A DNA stretch of 17,606 bases from Prolixibacteraceae bacterium (GCA_023228025.1 JALOCD010000094.1:1-17606); one strand, 5' to 3'; positions 7,114 to 16,329 are shown, numbered from the stretch's first letter. Translations and numbers: made by a program. Notes: a model not told the origin generated them from the letters alone.

Positions 7114-10100
7114 TTACTGACTCCTTCCAATCCGAAGTGTTATTTTCGAGGAGGTTGTATCCCTGTTTGCCCAATTCAATCAAATGGAGACAATTTTGCC
7201 TGTTTCGCTTTGTGAGATCGTCGTTCCAAATCTGTAAATCCGGCATCGAAACGGCAAAATAGTCCAGTTTGAACAGGTCATCCATATGAGATTCACCAAA
7301 TTGGATGAGCGTGTCGAACCTTTGCCGTGCCTCACTTTTTCTCTTCAGGGCCAGTAGCGCCAAACCCTGGTAAAAGATCGTATCCGGTTGCTGGTCGTTG
7401 TAGAATATGGCCGGCACCGGTTCTGATATCCCTGTTGAGGCAATCTGCCAACATTCAGTTGATTTGGCTGAGTTTCCTTGTGCGTGATAGGCACAACCCA
7501 GCCAATAAAAAATGGCATTTTCCTGAGCCCCATACAATTTTCCTTCACCCAGAGTATTCGGATATTGAAGGGCTTTTGTCAACAGATCTGCTGCGCGGTC
7601 AAACTGCTTTTCCGAGATTGCCTTTTTGGCCATTTCTGTCAGACAGTAAACATATTGTGCTGTGACCTTTCCCTCACCCCCTTCCCATGGGTGAAATTGG
7701 CGGGACATGATCATTTTGAAGGCCTTTTCATGATATCCCAATTGGTTGTAAAGGGTTATCTGCTCCAGATAAAGATCATCCCTGAAATCAACCAGATCGG
7801 GGTATTTTGCCAGATTTTCCAATCTTTTTGATGGAGGTAAATTTAACCGTTTGTACAATTGATCGAGCTCCATCAGGATGCGGGCGTCTGAAGGATCCAG
7901 CCCAAAAGCCTTTTCGAGCTCGGCGACGGCTTTTTCTGAATTGTTCAGCTTGTTGAAATAGGCCAATGCCAGGTTTCGGTGTACAGTTGGGTAACTGTCA
8001 TCCAGCTTGGCGGAAAGTTCCCAGTTTGCCACGGCTTCAGTGTACTGTCTGACGCTATACCAGAAATTTCCAAGGTAATAAGGGGCTTTCGCATCTTTAG
8101 GGTTCTGTTTTTTCGCCCATTCAAGTACGATAACAGCCTCCGTATGATTGGGGAAACAGTAATCTGGATTTGCCAATGAAGCATTTTGCAGCGTTGCAGA
8201 TGACCTCTCAGAATCTCCAAGCTGGTCTTCGAACCAGGCTTTGTAATAATAGGCCATTGGAAATGCTGACTGCCCATTTTGTCGTTCAATCCCGATTGAT
8301 ATCAGATAGATGGCCTCCTCAAATAGTCCGGCTGCGGCAAGATCCAGGGCAAATTCGATGTAATTGTGGATGTTGTTATGCAAGAGAGAGGTTAAACCTG
8401 ACAGGTCTGCGACGCTGTCAGGATGGAGGAGATGTTTTTCAAATAGAACGCCAAAATTGAATGGATCCAGTTTCAAGGATTCAATGATCAGTTTCTCAGC
8501 TTCTTCAAATCTTCCAAGTTTGCGCAGAACTGCAATTTTAAGATGGCGGGACTTGTGGTTGTGCCAATTTCGGATCATCGCGCGATTAATAAGGTCAAGC
8601 GCCTCGACCCATTGCTGTTTTTTCGAAGCCAGTTGGGCCAGCTGGAAGTAGCCGTTTTCCATCAAGGCCGCATTCCAGACCGATTTGTAAAAGCAATCGA
8701 AGGCCTCATCGTTCCTTCCCTGGTAGCGAAGTGTCAATCCCAGGTTGTAAGAAGGTTCCCCATCGGCAGGATTTGGATTGTATTGTGTCAAAGTTTCTAT
8801 GGCCTTTCTGAAATGCGCTTCTGCTTTTGCAAATTGTCCACGCCGCAGAAACAACAACCCCATGGCATTGTTGCACCTGCTCTCTCCCGGATCACGGCGC
8901 ATGGCCTCCTGGTAATAATCCCGCGGATCGTAAGTTGCATGGCGGTATTGCTCCAGATGGATCCCGGTTAGGTACAATTGTTCGATACTCTCTATCTCAT
9001 CCGGCAGTCTGGCTGGCCGGGCAGCGGACGGAATGGCTTTTGATTCACCAGTTTCAGGTTGCCAGCATACCAACGTTTTTCCGTTGGATGAAAATATTGA
9101 AATCGATAATTTCCCGGGCTCTGTACCGGAAGGCAGTGCTACTGACTTTTCATAAGTGGCCCCGGGATGGAAATCGAATCTATCCTCCAGCAATACGGAA
9201 GATCCTAAAGTCAACAAGATTTTGGCAGATGGGTATTCTGATGTTGCGTAGGCCTTTACAATGGCTTTCCCATCCGCTGTTTCAAGGTTCACCATGGCCT
9301 CCTTCGTGGCATTCTTAACGATCCCCAGATCCCGGTAGGGCATAAAATATTGGGAAAAGGATTTTTCCTCTCCGGGCATCAACCACGAAAAGTCGGGCTG
9401 ATTATCGGTATAAACGCCACACATCAGCTCGATGTAAGGGCCATCCTCGTCTGTGAGGTTGCGGTCCCAGGCCTTTCCGAAGTCACTGTGGCCCCAGGTC
9501 CACTGTTTTTTCCCGGGAGAGACATGGTGATTTGCGACATGCAGCAAACCGCCCCTGGTATCATTTTCGTACCCGCCCACGAAATTGTAGTTCGAATTGA
9601 CTGCCATGTAAGAGGTGGGGACCGGAATATTTTTGTATCTGGAGATATCTGTGCCGGGAGAATAGTCGACTTTGTAATAAGTTCCCTTGGCAATCGGAAA
9701 TTCAGACACATCGCGTTTCCCGTGATCGAAAACCGCGTGAACATCCGGCGGGAAGACCGATTGGTAATCGTCGTTGACCTTTACGGCCGGGTTTGCCCAC
9801 CAAAGGAAAGTCTGGGGGAAGTTGGTCCGGTTGAACAATTTGACATTGATCTCCAGATAGGCTTTGTCAGGATAGAGGGTAAATCCTGCCATTCCACGGG
9901 TACGGAACATTCGCTCCACTTCGCTGCACCAAACTGTCACGCTACCATCTTCATTTTCTTCGATGCAGTGGTCGACAGGTTGGAAAGTAGAAGGTCGGTG
10001 GTGCTGCGGCCAGTTGAACTCAATGCCGCCTGAGATCCAAGGCCCGGTGAGGCCTACCAATGCAGGTTTGATGACCTGGTTGTAGTATATAAAATGTCGT

Positions 10101-10363
10101 TGTTTGGTCTTGTCGTAGGCCATCTGGATGCGACCGCCCAACTCCGGCAGGATCATCAGTTTCAGGTACTGGTTCTCCAAAAAAATGGCATTATATTCCT
10201 GATCTTTTTTTTCATCAAGAATTTTCTCAATTACAGGATGCGGATAAACGACTCCACTGCTTCCCTGATAAACGCGATTTTCGAGAAACATCGGATTTTT
10301 CTCCGGTTTTCCGATCCCGTATGTGGGAATGGTTACTTTTTCGTACCAGCCTTTGACACTCAT
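7097..10363 (-). CDS. DUF5107 domain protein with C-terminal TPR array
   Basis: A 1088-residue protein without a signal peptide or membrane segment, so predicted cytoplasmic. Residues ~1-350 match DUF5107, which resembles the galactose-mutarotase-like beta-sandwich fold. Marks include LPELGGRI, WISGGIEFNWPQHH (Glu115, His121, His122), a Trp/Gly run at 284-300, and DGPYIELMCGVYTDNQPDFSWL (Glu312). Residues ~350-450 look like a beta-rich linker domain. From ~480 to ~1060 there are many TPR helix pairs (for example RRGQFAKAEAHFRKAI and RYQGRNDEAFDCFYKS). The biochemical function is not established to my knowledge. The fold and operon suggest binding or conversion of a sugar or glycoside, with the TPR part for assembly. 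It is the last gene of the MFS-GH2-GH27 operon, 120 bp after GH27 across a large palindrome. The ATG at 10363 has an A-rich leader. Confidence 0.85.
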   Translation of the reverse strand: MSVKGWYEKVTIPTYGIGKPEKNPMFLENRVYQGSSGVVYPHPVIEKILDEKKDQEYNAIFLENQYLKLMILPELGGRIQMAYDKTKQRHFIYYNQVIKPALVGLTGPWISGGIEFNWPQHHRPSTFQPVDHCIEENEDGSVTVWCSEVERMFRTRGMAGFTLYPDKAYLEINVKLFNRTNFPQTFLWWANPAVKVNDDYQSVFPPDVHAVFDHGKRDVSEFPIAKGTYYKVDYSPGTDISRYKNIPVPTSYMAVNSNYNFVGGYENDTRGGLLHVANHHVSPGKKQWTWGHSDFGKAWDRNLTDEDGPYIELMCGVYTDNQPDFSWLMPGEEKSFSQYFMPYRDLGIVKNATKEAMVNLETADGKAIVKAYATSEYPSAKILLTLGSSVLLEDRFDFHPGATYEKSVALPSGTEPGKLSISIFSSNGKTLVCWQPETGESKAIPSAARPARLPDEIESIEQLYLTGIHLEQYRHATYDPRDYYQEAMRRDPGESRCNNAMGLLFLRRGQFAKAEAHFRKAIETLTQYNPNPADGEPSYNLGLTLRYQGRNDEAFDCFYKSVWNAALMENGYFQLAQLASKKQQWVEALDLINRAMIRNWHNHKSRHLKIAVLRKLGRFEEAEKLIIESLKLDPFNFGVLFEKHLLHPDSVADLSGLTSLLHNNIHNYIEFALDLAAAGLFEEAIYLISIGIERQNGQSAFPMAYYYKAWFEDQLGDSERSSATLQNASLANPDYCFPNHTEAVIVLEWAKKQNPKDAKAPYYLGNFWYSVRQYTEAVANWELSAKLDDSYPTVHRNLALAYFNKLNNSEKAVAELEKAFGLDPSDARILMELDQLYKRLNLPPSKRLENLAKYPDLVDFRDDLYLEQITLYNQLGYHEKAFKMIMSRQFHPWEGGEGKVTAQYVYCLTEMAKKAISEKQFDRAADLLTKALQYPNTLGEGKLYGAQENAIFYWLGCAYHAQGNSAKSTECWQIASTGISEPVPAIFYNDQQPDTIFYQGLALLALKRKSEARQRFDTLIQFGESHMDDLFKLDYFAVSMPDLQIWNDDLTKRNRQNCLHLIELGKQGYNLLENNTSDWKESVIMALP

Positions 10364-10384
10364 AATTTTGTATTATAAATTTTT

Positions 10385-10481
10385 TTACCACGAAGGACAC
10401 CAAGGGAAACACGAAGTACTCAAAGTATCATAATCAACATTTTGGTGTCCTTTGTGCTTTCCTTCGGGACCTTTGTGGTAA
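10385..10481. repeat. Large imperfect palindrome of degenerate ~10-nt words
   Basis: Arms 10385-10416 and 10450-10481 are inverted copies matching at 25 of 32 positions without gaps, around a 33-nt centre. The outermost TTACCAC/GTGGTAA is perfect. Each arm is itself a string of words like ACCACGAAGG, ACACCAAGGG and AACACGAAG (left) and their complements CCTTTGTGG and TCCTTTGTG (right). The element fills almost the whole gap between GH27 (stop at 10484-10486) and the DUF5107 start (10363). In the operon mRNA it would fold into a long hairpin directly after the GH27 stop. Similar CACGAAGG/CACAAAGG word strings occur between genes in many environmental bacteria. Function is unknown; mRNA stabilisation or partial termination is possible (inference). 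Confidence 0.8.
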
Positions 10482-10483
10482 TT

Positions 10484-12031
10484 TTATTTTTTTGCTATTT
10501 TGACCATGACTACTCCCTGAGCAGGAACTGTGGCACAAAATTTATCGTTGTAGTGGCCTAAGTCCTTTTGGTGCCACAGGTCGCGAACAAGTCTCTTTCC
10601 TTTAAGATTTAACTCCGACCAGTCGGCAGAGATTTCCGATTCCTTCTTGCTTCTGTTAAAAAGTCCGACGGCCAAGGAACCATCCGACAGTTTTTTTACC
10701 ATTATAAAGGTCTCTTTGTCCCGCTGAATGACTTGACCGCATTCTCCAAGAGGATCCTGGTTTACATCTATCACCTCTGGATTACAGAGTACGTTCAATG
10801 TAAATTCGTCCAGTTTGGACATGTCGCCACTGTAGATTAATGGGGAAGCCATAAGGCACCAAAGCGACATGTAAGCATATTGCATGGCAGGCGGCATGGG
10901 TGAAAATTCGGGAACCCCCATTTTGTTCGCGTTGCCAATCCAACCAATTTGAATGTAGTCGGGATCGTTCCATTCACCCGGTTTGGAGTAGGCCCTGTAT
11001 TCGCTGTTTTTCAGGGCGACATCAAAGATCCGGTCCAATTCAAAGCCTAAGTCGCCAGAGGTGCGCCAGCTATGGCCACCTATTTCAGCCCCCCATTTCC
11101 ATACATCACCCATGCCGTATTGACAAAGGTTGAAAACTACATCGCGGTCCAGGGAGTTTAAAATTGTTCCCATCTGGCGGTAGGGTTTTTGGTAGGCTTC
11201 GAGGCTCTTATCCTTCCCGGCTATCCTGCCATACGAACACCAGTCGTATTTCAGAAAATCAAATCCCCAGGCGGCAAACTGCCTCGCATCCTGCTCTTCG
11301 TGCTGGTACGCACCGGTAAACCCTCCACAGGTCAAGGTGCCGGGAGAGGTATAAATTCCAGCTTTTAAGCCCTTATCATGAATGAAAGTTGTCAGGCCTT
11401 TCATATCGGGGAAATAGGAGTTTGGAACCATGTTCCCATTCTCGTCCCTCAGTGGGCCAACCCTTTTGGGATCGTTGTTTTTGGGTGCATTCATCCAGCA
11501 ATCGTCGATGTTGACATATTGATAGCCTACGTCGGCCATGCCGCTGGTAATCATGACATCAGCAGCTTCGCGCATCATTTTATCGGTAATCCTGTCGTAG
11601 TGCGCATACCAGTGGTTCCACCCCATGTGTGGCGTTAAGGCCAGTTTATCGCCTGAAATGATTTTGAAATTCCGTTTGCTCTTCCCCTTTGTGTTTTTGG
11701 CCAGAAGTACCACCTGGTATTCCCCTTTTGTGGGTGTAATTCCTGAGATAATTCCGGTCTCTTTATTAAGATTAAGTCCTTTTGGTAATTCTTTTGCATC
11801 AAAGCTGATGGGACGTTTTCCCTGACATGGTATCCTATAAAGGAACGGATGGCCCGGACGGCAACCGTAAACCAACGGACCGTTGAGGCGAGGTTCAGGT
11901 TTAGGAGCAGGAGTATAAATTTCCCTGCCATTTGAAGCATTGTCTTTGGATGCCCCAAAGGTTATCGAAGCGGTAGACAACACAGAGACACAGATAAACA
12001 GGAACAGGAGATGACGAATTAAATTTTTCAT
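10484..12031 (-). CDS. Secreted GH27 alpha-galactosidase with N-terminal Ig-like domain
   Basis: A 515-residue enzyme of family GH27, which hydrolyses terminal alpha-galactosides with retention. A signal peptide is clear (MKNLIRHLLFLFICVSVLS..., to about residue 26), so it is exported. Residues ~50-127 form a putative Ig-like (He_PIG-type) module (RIPCQGKRPISF, LPKGLNLNKETGIISG). The catalytic barrel starts at TPHMGWNHWY (family usual: GWNSW) and includes NIDDCW, the nucleophile motif FLKYDWC (Asp263), the acid/base region WRTSGDL (Asp327), and WNDPDY. LMASPLIYSGDM and VNQDPLG end the barrel; the C-terminal ~80 residues are the usual beta domain. GH27 also contains beta-L-arabinopyranosidases and alpha-N-acetylgalactosaminidases, so alpha-galactose is likely but not certain. 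It is the third gene of the operon, starting 27 bp after the GH2 stop. Confidence 0.9.
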   Translation of the reverse strand: MKNLIRHLLFLFICVSVLSTASITFGASKDNASNGREIYTPAPKPEPRLNGPLVYGCRPGHPFLYRIPCQGKRPISFDAKELPKGLNLNKETGIISGITPTKGEYQVVLLAKNTKGKSKRNFKIISGDKLALTPHMGWNHWYAHYDRITDKMMREAADVMITSGMADVGYQYVNIDDCWMNAPKNNDPKRVGPLRDENGNMVPNSYFPDMKGLTTFIHDKGLKAGIYTSPGTLTCGGFTGAYQHEEQDARQFAAWGFDFLKYDWCSYGRIAGKDKSLEAYQKPYRQMGTILNSLDRDVVFNLCQYGMGDVWKWGAEIGGHSWRTSGDLGFELDRIFDVALKNSEYRAYSKPGEWNDPDYIQIGWIGNANKMGVPEFSPMPPAMQYAYMSLWCLMASPLIYSGDMSKLDEFTLNVLCNPEVIDVNQDPLGECGQVIQRDKETFIMVKKLSDGSLAVGLFNRSKKESEISADWSELNLKGKRLVRDLWHQKDLGHYNDKFCATVPAQGVVMVKIAKK

Positions 12032-12058
12032 CTATTGGAATTTTTAGTGATGGATCAG

Positions 12059-14899
12059 TTAATTGGTTGTCAGATTCCGGAGAAGGCTGGCCTCAATTGA
12101 AGAGGAAGGTTGAAACCGTTTTCCCGTCATATATTTTTGTAAACTGAAGAGAAGTTGTTGGGCCTCAGGACGTTTTTCCAGGTCTGTTATCAGATCGATC
12201 CCCGAAACGAGTATCTTTCCTTTCCCAACCTTGGCCTCAAAAAGAAGCGCAATGGGTTGATTGGTAAACCAGTCGTCAATTACCCTGACTATCGGTTTGA
12301 TGTTATCCGGGAAGTTCGTCAGATTGATGGCTGAAGAATGACTCATGGCATCCCACCATTCCCAGTTGCTGTAGTATTCAGTCGGAAATTCTGCCAAAGC
12401 CGGATGTTTGGGATTACACAAGATTCCAAGCGTGTGGGGCGCCTGGCCTCTTGTCCAGGCTGTGTTCCAAAATATGCTGGAAAAACCTACAGCAATTTTC
12501 CCGCCATATTCGGGTTTTAAAGTCCCCTTTTTCAGCGAAAGAAGTACAGAACCTCCCTGATCAAGACACTTCAGGGCCGATTGATCTAATGTGCCGCAAA
12601 TAACGAACTTACTATTATCTGTTACGATCTCTTTTTTTGCAGGATAGACCCAGAAGTCCCATTTGTTGGTAAAGGAGTTGATAGCGACTTCCAGGTTTAG
12701 TTTTGCTGCTTTTGTCTGGAATGAAAGAGGGAGGGAAATTCTCCCCAGAGAGATGCAGTTCCCCAAAGCGATGTTGGTTGGGCTCAATTTCCCCGACTGA
12801 AGCACTTTCCCGGTAACATCAGTAATGCTCCACTCCGGAGTACAGGAGACCAGCGGAGCATCGCCGTAATGAGCAACTTCAATGCGGGCTTCGAAAACTT
12901 CGTCGTTGGTCAAGATGCATTTATTCATTCGGGCAAGCGGCACTGTTGAGTTGCAGAATTGGCTGTATTCTTTGGGTGAAATGTATCCTTTCTCATCCCA
13001 GAACGGATCCAGCACGCCAACCAGCGCACTTCCCTGTCCGGGGAAATCGTGCAGGTCGAGTAACTGGAATCCGGCAAACCCAGGTGTTCGCAATGCCGCT
13101 TCAATGTCTGACTTGTAACAGAGTGCCTGAAGTTTTCCTGAAGCGAGTAAAAAACTGTCGGCCAGTTGTGCCATTCCATGTTCCTTTAGCGTCTCCTGAA
13201 AAATTTCGAAATTTTTGGCCCTGACAACTCCGGTATATTTGGATATCTCCCGAAAGTTCGGATAGACGCACCATTGTCCGATTTCGTGGCTCACAACAGG
13301 CTTCTTCAGCGTCTGGATTTTGGCAGACCAATCGTAATTGGTATTTGGGGCATTATTGTTGATGATGCTTTTCAATTCCTCTCCCCATCCCTGAATGCGT
13401 GGGACCGGGGTACTTAGGTAGTCATTCACATCAAGGTTGGGCCAACCTGCTCCTGAGGTATAGATGCGGCGACTGTCAGTCTTCTTCCAGAAAGTCACAA
13501 AATTTTTGAGGAATTGGTTATAATTCTTCCCGCCGGGTTCATTGCCATAAGCCATCATGCAAAAGGATGGATGGTTTCCATATGCCTCCACCATTCGTTG
13601 GCTCTCTTCATAAAGGTACTTGTCGAACGGTTTGCCGTCTCCAAGGGAGGTGGATTGATTGCACCAGGACGAGCATTCCACGAGCAGGTAAAACCCGGCC
13701 TGGTCTGCTGCTTCAAAGGCTGCTTCCGGCGGACACCAGGAGTGGAAACGCATGTGGTTTAGTCCATGGGCCTTGCAGATTGCAAATATGCGAAGCCACT
13801 CAGCGATATCTGTAGGTGGATACCCTGTCTTAGGGAAGATGGCACATTCCAGGGTCCCGCGCAGAAAGAGCGGTTTGCCATTGATCTGAAGCGAACTCCC
13901 CACTGCCTTTATTTCCCTCATTCCGAAAGTGGTTTCAAAAGTATCTGTCTGATGAGAGGTCATTTCAGTCAGAATGGCTGTAAGATTGTACAAATCAGGA
14001 TGAAATTCGCTCCAGGGTTTGACATCAACCCCCATCGGATAATCCATACTCAGGAGATTATCCCCTGGCGACAACTCAAATTCGGCACTCTTTCCGGAGG
14101 TGGCAGTGGCTCCTCTGACATTCATGACAATGTAAATCTTTGCGGCTTTCCCGGTAGGGTTCAGCACTGAAATATTGGCCTTTATTTTGCTGTTTTGGAT
14201 ATCGGGAAAAACCTTGATATTTTCGAAATGCATCAAGGGTTTTGTTTCGAGAAACAGTTGACCAACCATGCCATTCCAATTGGTTTGTGTATGGTCGGAG
14301 ATGCTATGGGAATTAAGGCCGGGATCGATCTCTTTGGTACGGTTGTCGATGCAAATGGTGAGGATATGTTTCCCAGGAGTAAGTTGTGCGGTGAGATCGT
14401 AAGTGTGTGGCGTTCCCAGGGAATTGCGCATTCCTGTTTCGCGGTTGTCAATCCACACCCGGCTTTCCCAATGGCATCTTTCGAGTACCAGGGTAATATT
14501 TTGTCCTTTCCAATCCGGAGGTATGTTCACCTCTTTTTGGTACCATGCGGCACCCTGATAGTGTTTCAGCGACTGCAGCCAAAATGGGATTTTGATGTTT
14601 CCGGGGATGCGGTATTTGGCATATTCGGGATTTTTGAAATAGGAGCTATCGACAATCTGGCCGGTCCATTTGGTGGACAAGGAAACATCATCCCCTTTGT
14701 CGTTTGTTGACATTGATCCTGGCAGGAGAACTGTATCGGAAAGTCTTTTTTCAAACCACTTTTCTGTTCTGCCTTTATCAAAAGGATCTGAAGCAAATTT
14801 CCATGAACCGGAAAGATCAATTTTCTGTTGGGCAATTGAAGTAAATCCTGACAGAATAAGGGAAAAGAGGAGGTAAATTGAAAGTTGATGGATTTTCAT
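12059..14899 (-). CDS. Secreted GH2 family glycosidase (beta-galactosidase-like)
   Basis: A 946-residue exported enzyme of family GH2. The signal peptide is MKIHQLSIYLLFSLILSGFTSIAQ, cleaved after about Ala23. A sugar-binding jelly roll lies at ~28-220 (GSWKF, LPGSM, YQGAAWYQKEV), an Ig-like sandwich at ~225-330, and the TIM barrel from ~335 (FLRGTLEC, LNHMRFHSWCPPEA). The acid/base is Glu454 in YGNEPGG and the nucleophile is Glu539 in VSHEIGQWC. The last ~250 residues form extra beta domains. The barrel after the nucleophile (GFQLLDLHDFPGQGSALVGVLDPFW) matches a common Bacteroidota GH2 group whose substrates vary (beta-galactosides, beta-glucuronides and others), so 'beta-galactosidase' is provisional. 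Its ATG lies 5 bp after the symporter stop, which implies translational coupling. Confidence 0.85.
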   Translation of the reverse strand: MKIHQLSIYLLFSLILSGFTSIAQQKIDLSGSWKFASDPFDKGRTEKWFEKRLSDTVLLPGSMSTNDKGDDVSLSTKWTGQIVDSSYFKNPEYAKYRIPGNIKIPFWLQSLKHYQGAAWYQKEVNIPPDWKGQNITLVLERCHWESRVWIDNRETGMRNSLGTPHTYDLTAQLTPGKHILTICIDNRTKEIDPGLNSHSISDHTQTNWNGMVGQLFLETKPLMHFENIKVFPDIQNSKIKANISVLNPTGKAAKIYIVMNVRGATATSGKSAEFELSPGDNLLSMDYPMGVDVKPWSEFHPDLYNLTAILTEMTSHQTDTFETTFGMREIKAVGSSLQINGKPLFLRGTLECAIFPKTGYPPTDIAEWLRIFAICKAHGLNHMRFHSWCPPEAAFEAADQAGFYLLVECSSWCNQSTSLGDGKPFDKYLYEESQRMVEAYGNHPSFCMMAYGNEPGGKNYNQFLKNFVTFWKKTDSRRIYTSGAGWPNLDVNDYLSTPVPRIQGWGEELKSIINNNAPNTNYDWSAKIQTLKKPVVSHEIGQWCVYPNFREISKYTGVVRAKNFEIFQETLKEHGMAQLADSFLLASGKLQALCYKSDIEAALRTPGFAGFQLLDLHDFPGQGSALVGVLDPFWDEKGYISPKEYSQFCNSTVPLARMNKCILTNDEVFEARIEVAHYGDAPLVSCTPEWSITDVTGKVLQSGKLSPTNIALGNCISLGRISLPLSFQTKAAKLNLEVAINSFTNKWDFWVYPAKKEIVTDNSKFVICGTLDQSALKCLDQGGSVLLSLKKGTLKPEYGGKIAVGFSSIFWNTAWTRGQAPHTLGILCNPKHPALAEFPTEYYSNWEWWDAMSHSSAINLTNFPDNIKPIVRVIDDWFTNQPIALLFEAKVGKGKILVSGIDLITDLEKRPEAQQLLFSLQKYMTGKRFQPSSSIEASLLRNLTTN

Positions 14900-14904
14900 A
14901 AGGG

Positions 14905-16329
14905 TTAATTGACATTCAGTTTTTCTATTTCTTCAAGGCTCAGTCCCTTAGTTTCCGGAAGCTTTTTAAGGATAAAGAGAAATCCTGCAAGGCAAATGGC
15001 TGCATACAACCAGAATGTGCCGCTGGCATTTAGCATTTTGTTTAATATTGGGAAAGTGTAAGTCAAAATAAAGCATGCTATCCATAAGGAGGTAGTGGCT
15101 ATGGCCATGGCCGCACCGCGGACGCTATTTGGAAATATTTCGGATAGAATAACCCACGTGATTGGTGCGAGTGTCATGGAATAAATGGCGATGGCGAGCA
15201 ACACAAGGGCCAGGATGGCTACCCCTTTTAATTCAAAAAAGTAGGATGTTCCCAGGGTAAAGAAGATCATGGCCAGTCCGAGGGAACCCAAAAGCATCAG
15301 CTTGCGGCGACCCCATCCATCCACCATCCGCATGGCGATCAGACAGAATATAAGGTTGACCGCTCCGGTAATAACAATGTTGAATAGCATGTCGTTCACC
15401 GAATAGCCGGCCGACGAAAATATCTCTTCCGCGTAATTAAAGATCACATTGATGCCGCACCACTGCTGGAAAACGGCTAAGACAATACCTAAAACTAGGA
15501 GTGGCCGTATCTTTTGTGATGACAGTGATTTCCAGTCGATTTTGCTGCTATTGCCATGCAGCGTACCAGCAATTTCAGTTTCGGCTTCAAGGGCATATTG
15601 TCTACCACCAATTCGTTCCAGAATTCTGATTGCTTCCGGCCATTTTCCTGCTTTGGTCAGAAACCGTGGACTTTCAGGGATAAAAAAGGACAAAATAAAG
15701 AAAGCAAGTGCAGGAACAGTGCCTGCCCAAAACATCCAACGCCAACCCATCTGGCCATTCCAGGAGTGAAGGATCATCAGGTCGGATGCTCCTTCTGGAA
15801 CTTTTTCTGCGATCAGGTAATTGACGATCTGTGCGGCAAGGATACCGATAACGATGGTCAACTGGTTAACAGAAACCAACCTGCCTCGCATGGATGCGGG
15901 TGATATTTCTGCAATGTACATTGGCGAAACGGCAGATGCCAATCCGATCCCCAATCCGCCAAGGAGACGAAACAGGATGAAGAGGTTGAAGGAATTAAAG
16001 GTCCCTGTGCCGATTGCAGCGATTGTAAATAGGAATGCTGCCAAAATGAGTGGTCTTTTACGGCCAAAACGGTCTGTCAGGTATCCTGAAACCATGGCCC
16101 CTACCAGGCATCCCAAAAGTGCACAACTCATGGCCCACCCTTGCAGATAGGGTGAACTGGTCAGGTCGAAGTACCTTTCGTAAAATGGTTTGGCCCCTCC
16201 AATAACGACCCAGTCGTAGCCAAAGAGAAGTCCGCCCATGGCAGACACCAGCGTTATGCCGATAATGAATTGACGGTTAAAGTTTGATTTGCCCACAATA
16301 TTATAGTTTAGTTGAGGCAAAACTACCAC
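14905..16329 (-). CDS. Sugar-proton symporter, MFS sugar porter family (XylE-like)
   Basis: A 12-helix inner-membrane permease of about 463-474 residues. Sugar porter motifs are all present: GGLLFGYDWVVIGG in TM1, DRFGRKRP in the TM2-TM3 loop, PESPRFL before the central loop, QQWCGIN in TM7 (the residues that contact xylose in Escherichia coli XylE), and LPETKG near the C-terminus. Import of a free hexose or pentose such as galactose, xylose or arabinose with protons is expected; which sugar cannot be told. No ATG precedes the first helix. The longest frame starts at GTG 16329; the internal GTG 16296 starts VGKSNFNRQF and fits the usual N-terminal length better. It is the first gene of the operon with GH2, GH27 and DUF5107, divergent from an AraC regulator. 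Confidence 0.9.
   Translation of the reverse strand: MVVLPQLNYNIVGKSNFNRQFIIGITLVSAMGGLLFGYDWVVIGGAKPFYERYFDLTSSPYLQGWAMSCALLGCLVGAMVSGYLTDRFGRKRPLILAAFLFTIAAIGTGTFNSFNLFILFRLLGGLGIGLASAVSPMYIAEISPASMRGRLVSVNQLTIVIGILAAQIVNYLIAEKVPEGASDLMILHSWNGQMGWRWMFWAGTVPALAFFILSFFIPESPRFLTKAGKWPEAIRILERIGGRQYALEAETEIAGTLHGNSSKIDWKSLSSQKIRPLLVLGIVLAVFQQWCGINVIFNYAEEIFSSAGYSVNDMLFNIVITGAVNLIFCLIAMRMVDGWGRRKLMLLGSLGLAMIFFTLGTSYFFELKGVAILALVLLAIAIYSMTLAPITWVILSEIFPNSVRGAAMAIATTSLWIACFILTYTFPILNKMLNASGTFWLYAAICLAGFLFILKKLPETKGLSLEEIEKLNVN

Noticed and set aside
8543..9318. Overlapping + strand ORFs of 142 and 163 codons
   Set aside because: Shadows of the TPR-coding part of the DUF5107 gene; no starts with leaders and no domain pattern.
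9350..10033. 227-codon ORF on the + strand
   Set aside because: It lies wholly antisense to the DUF5107 domain, whose motifs are clear. The + strand translation shows no domain pattern.
14195..14710. 171-codon ORF on the + strand
   Set aside because: It is antisense to the well-supported GH2 gene and has no recognisable features.
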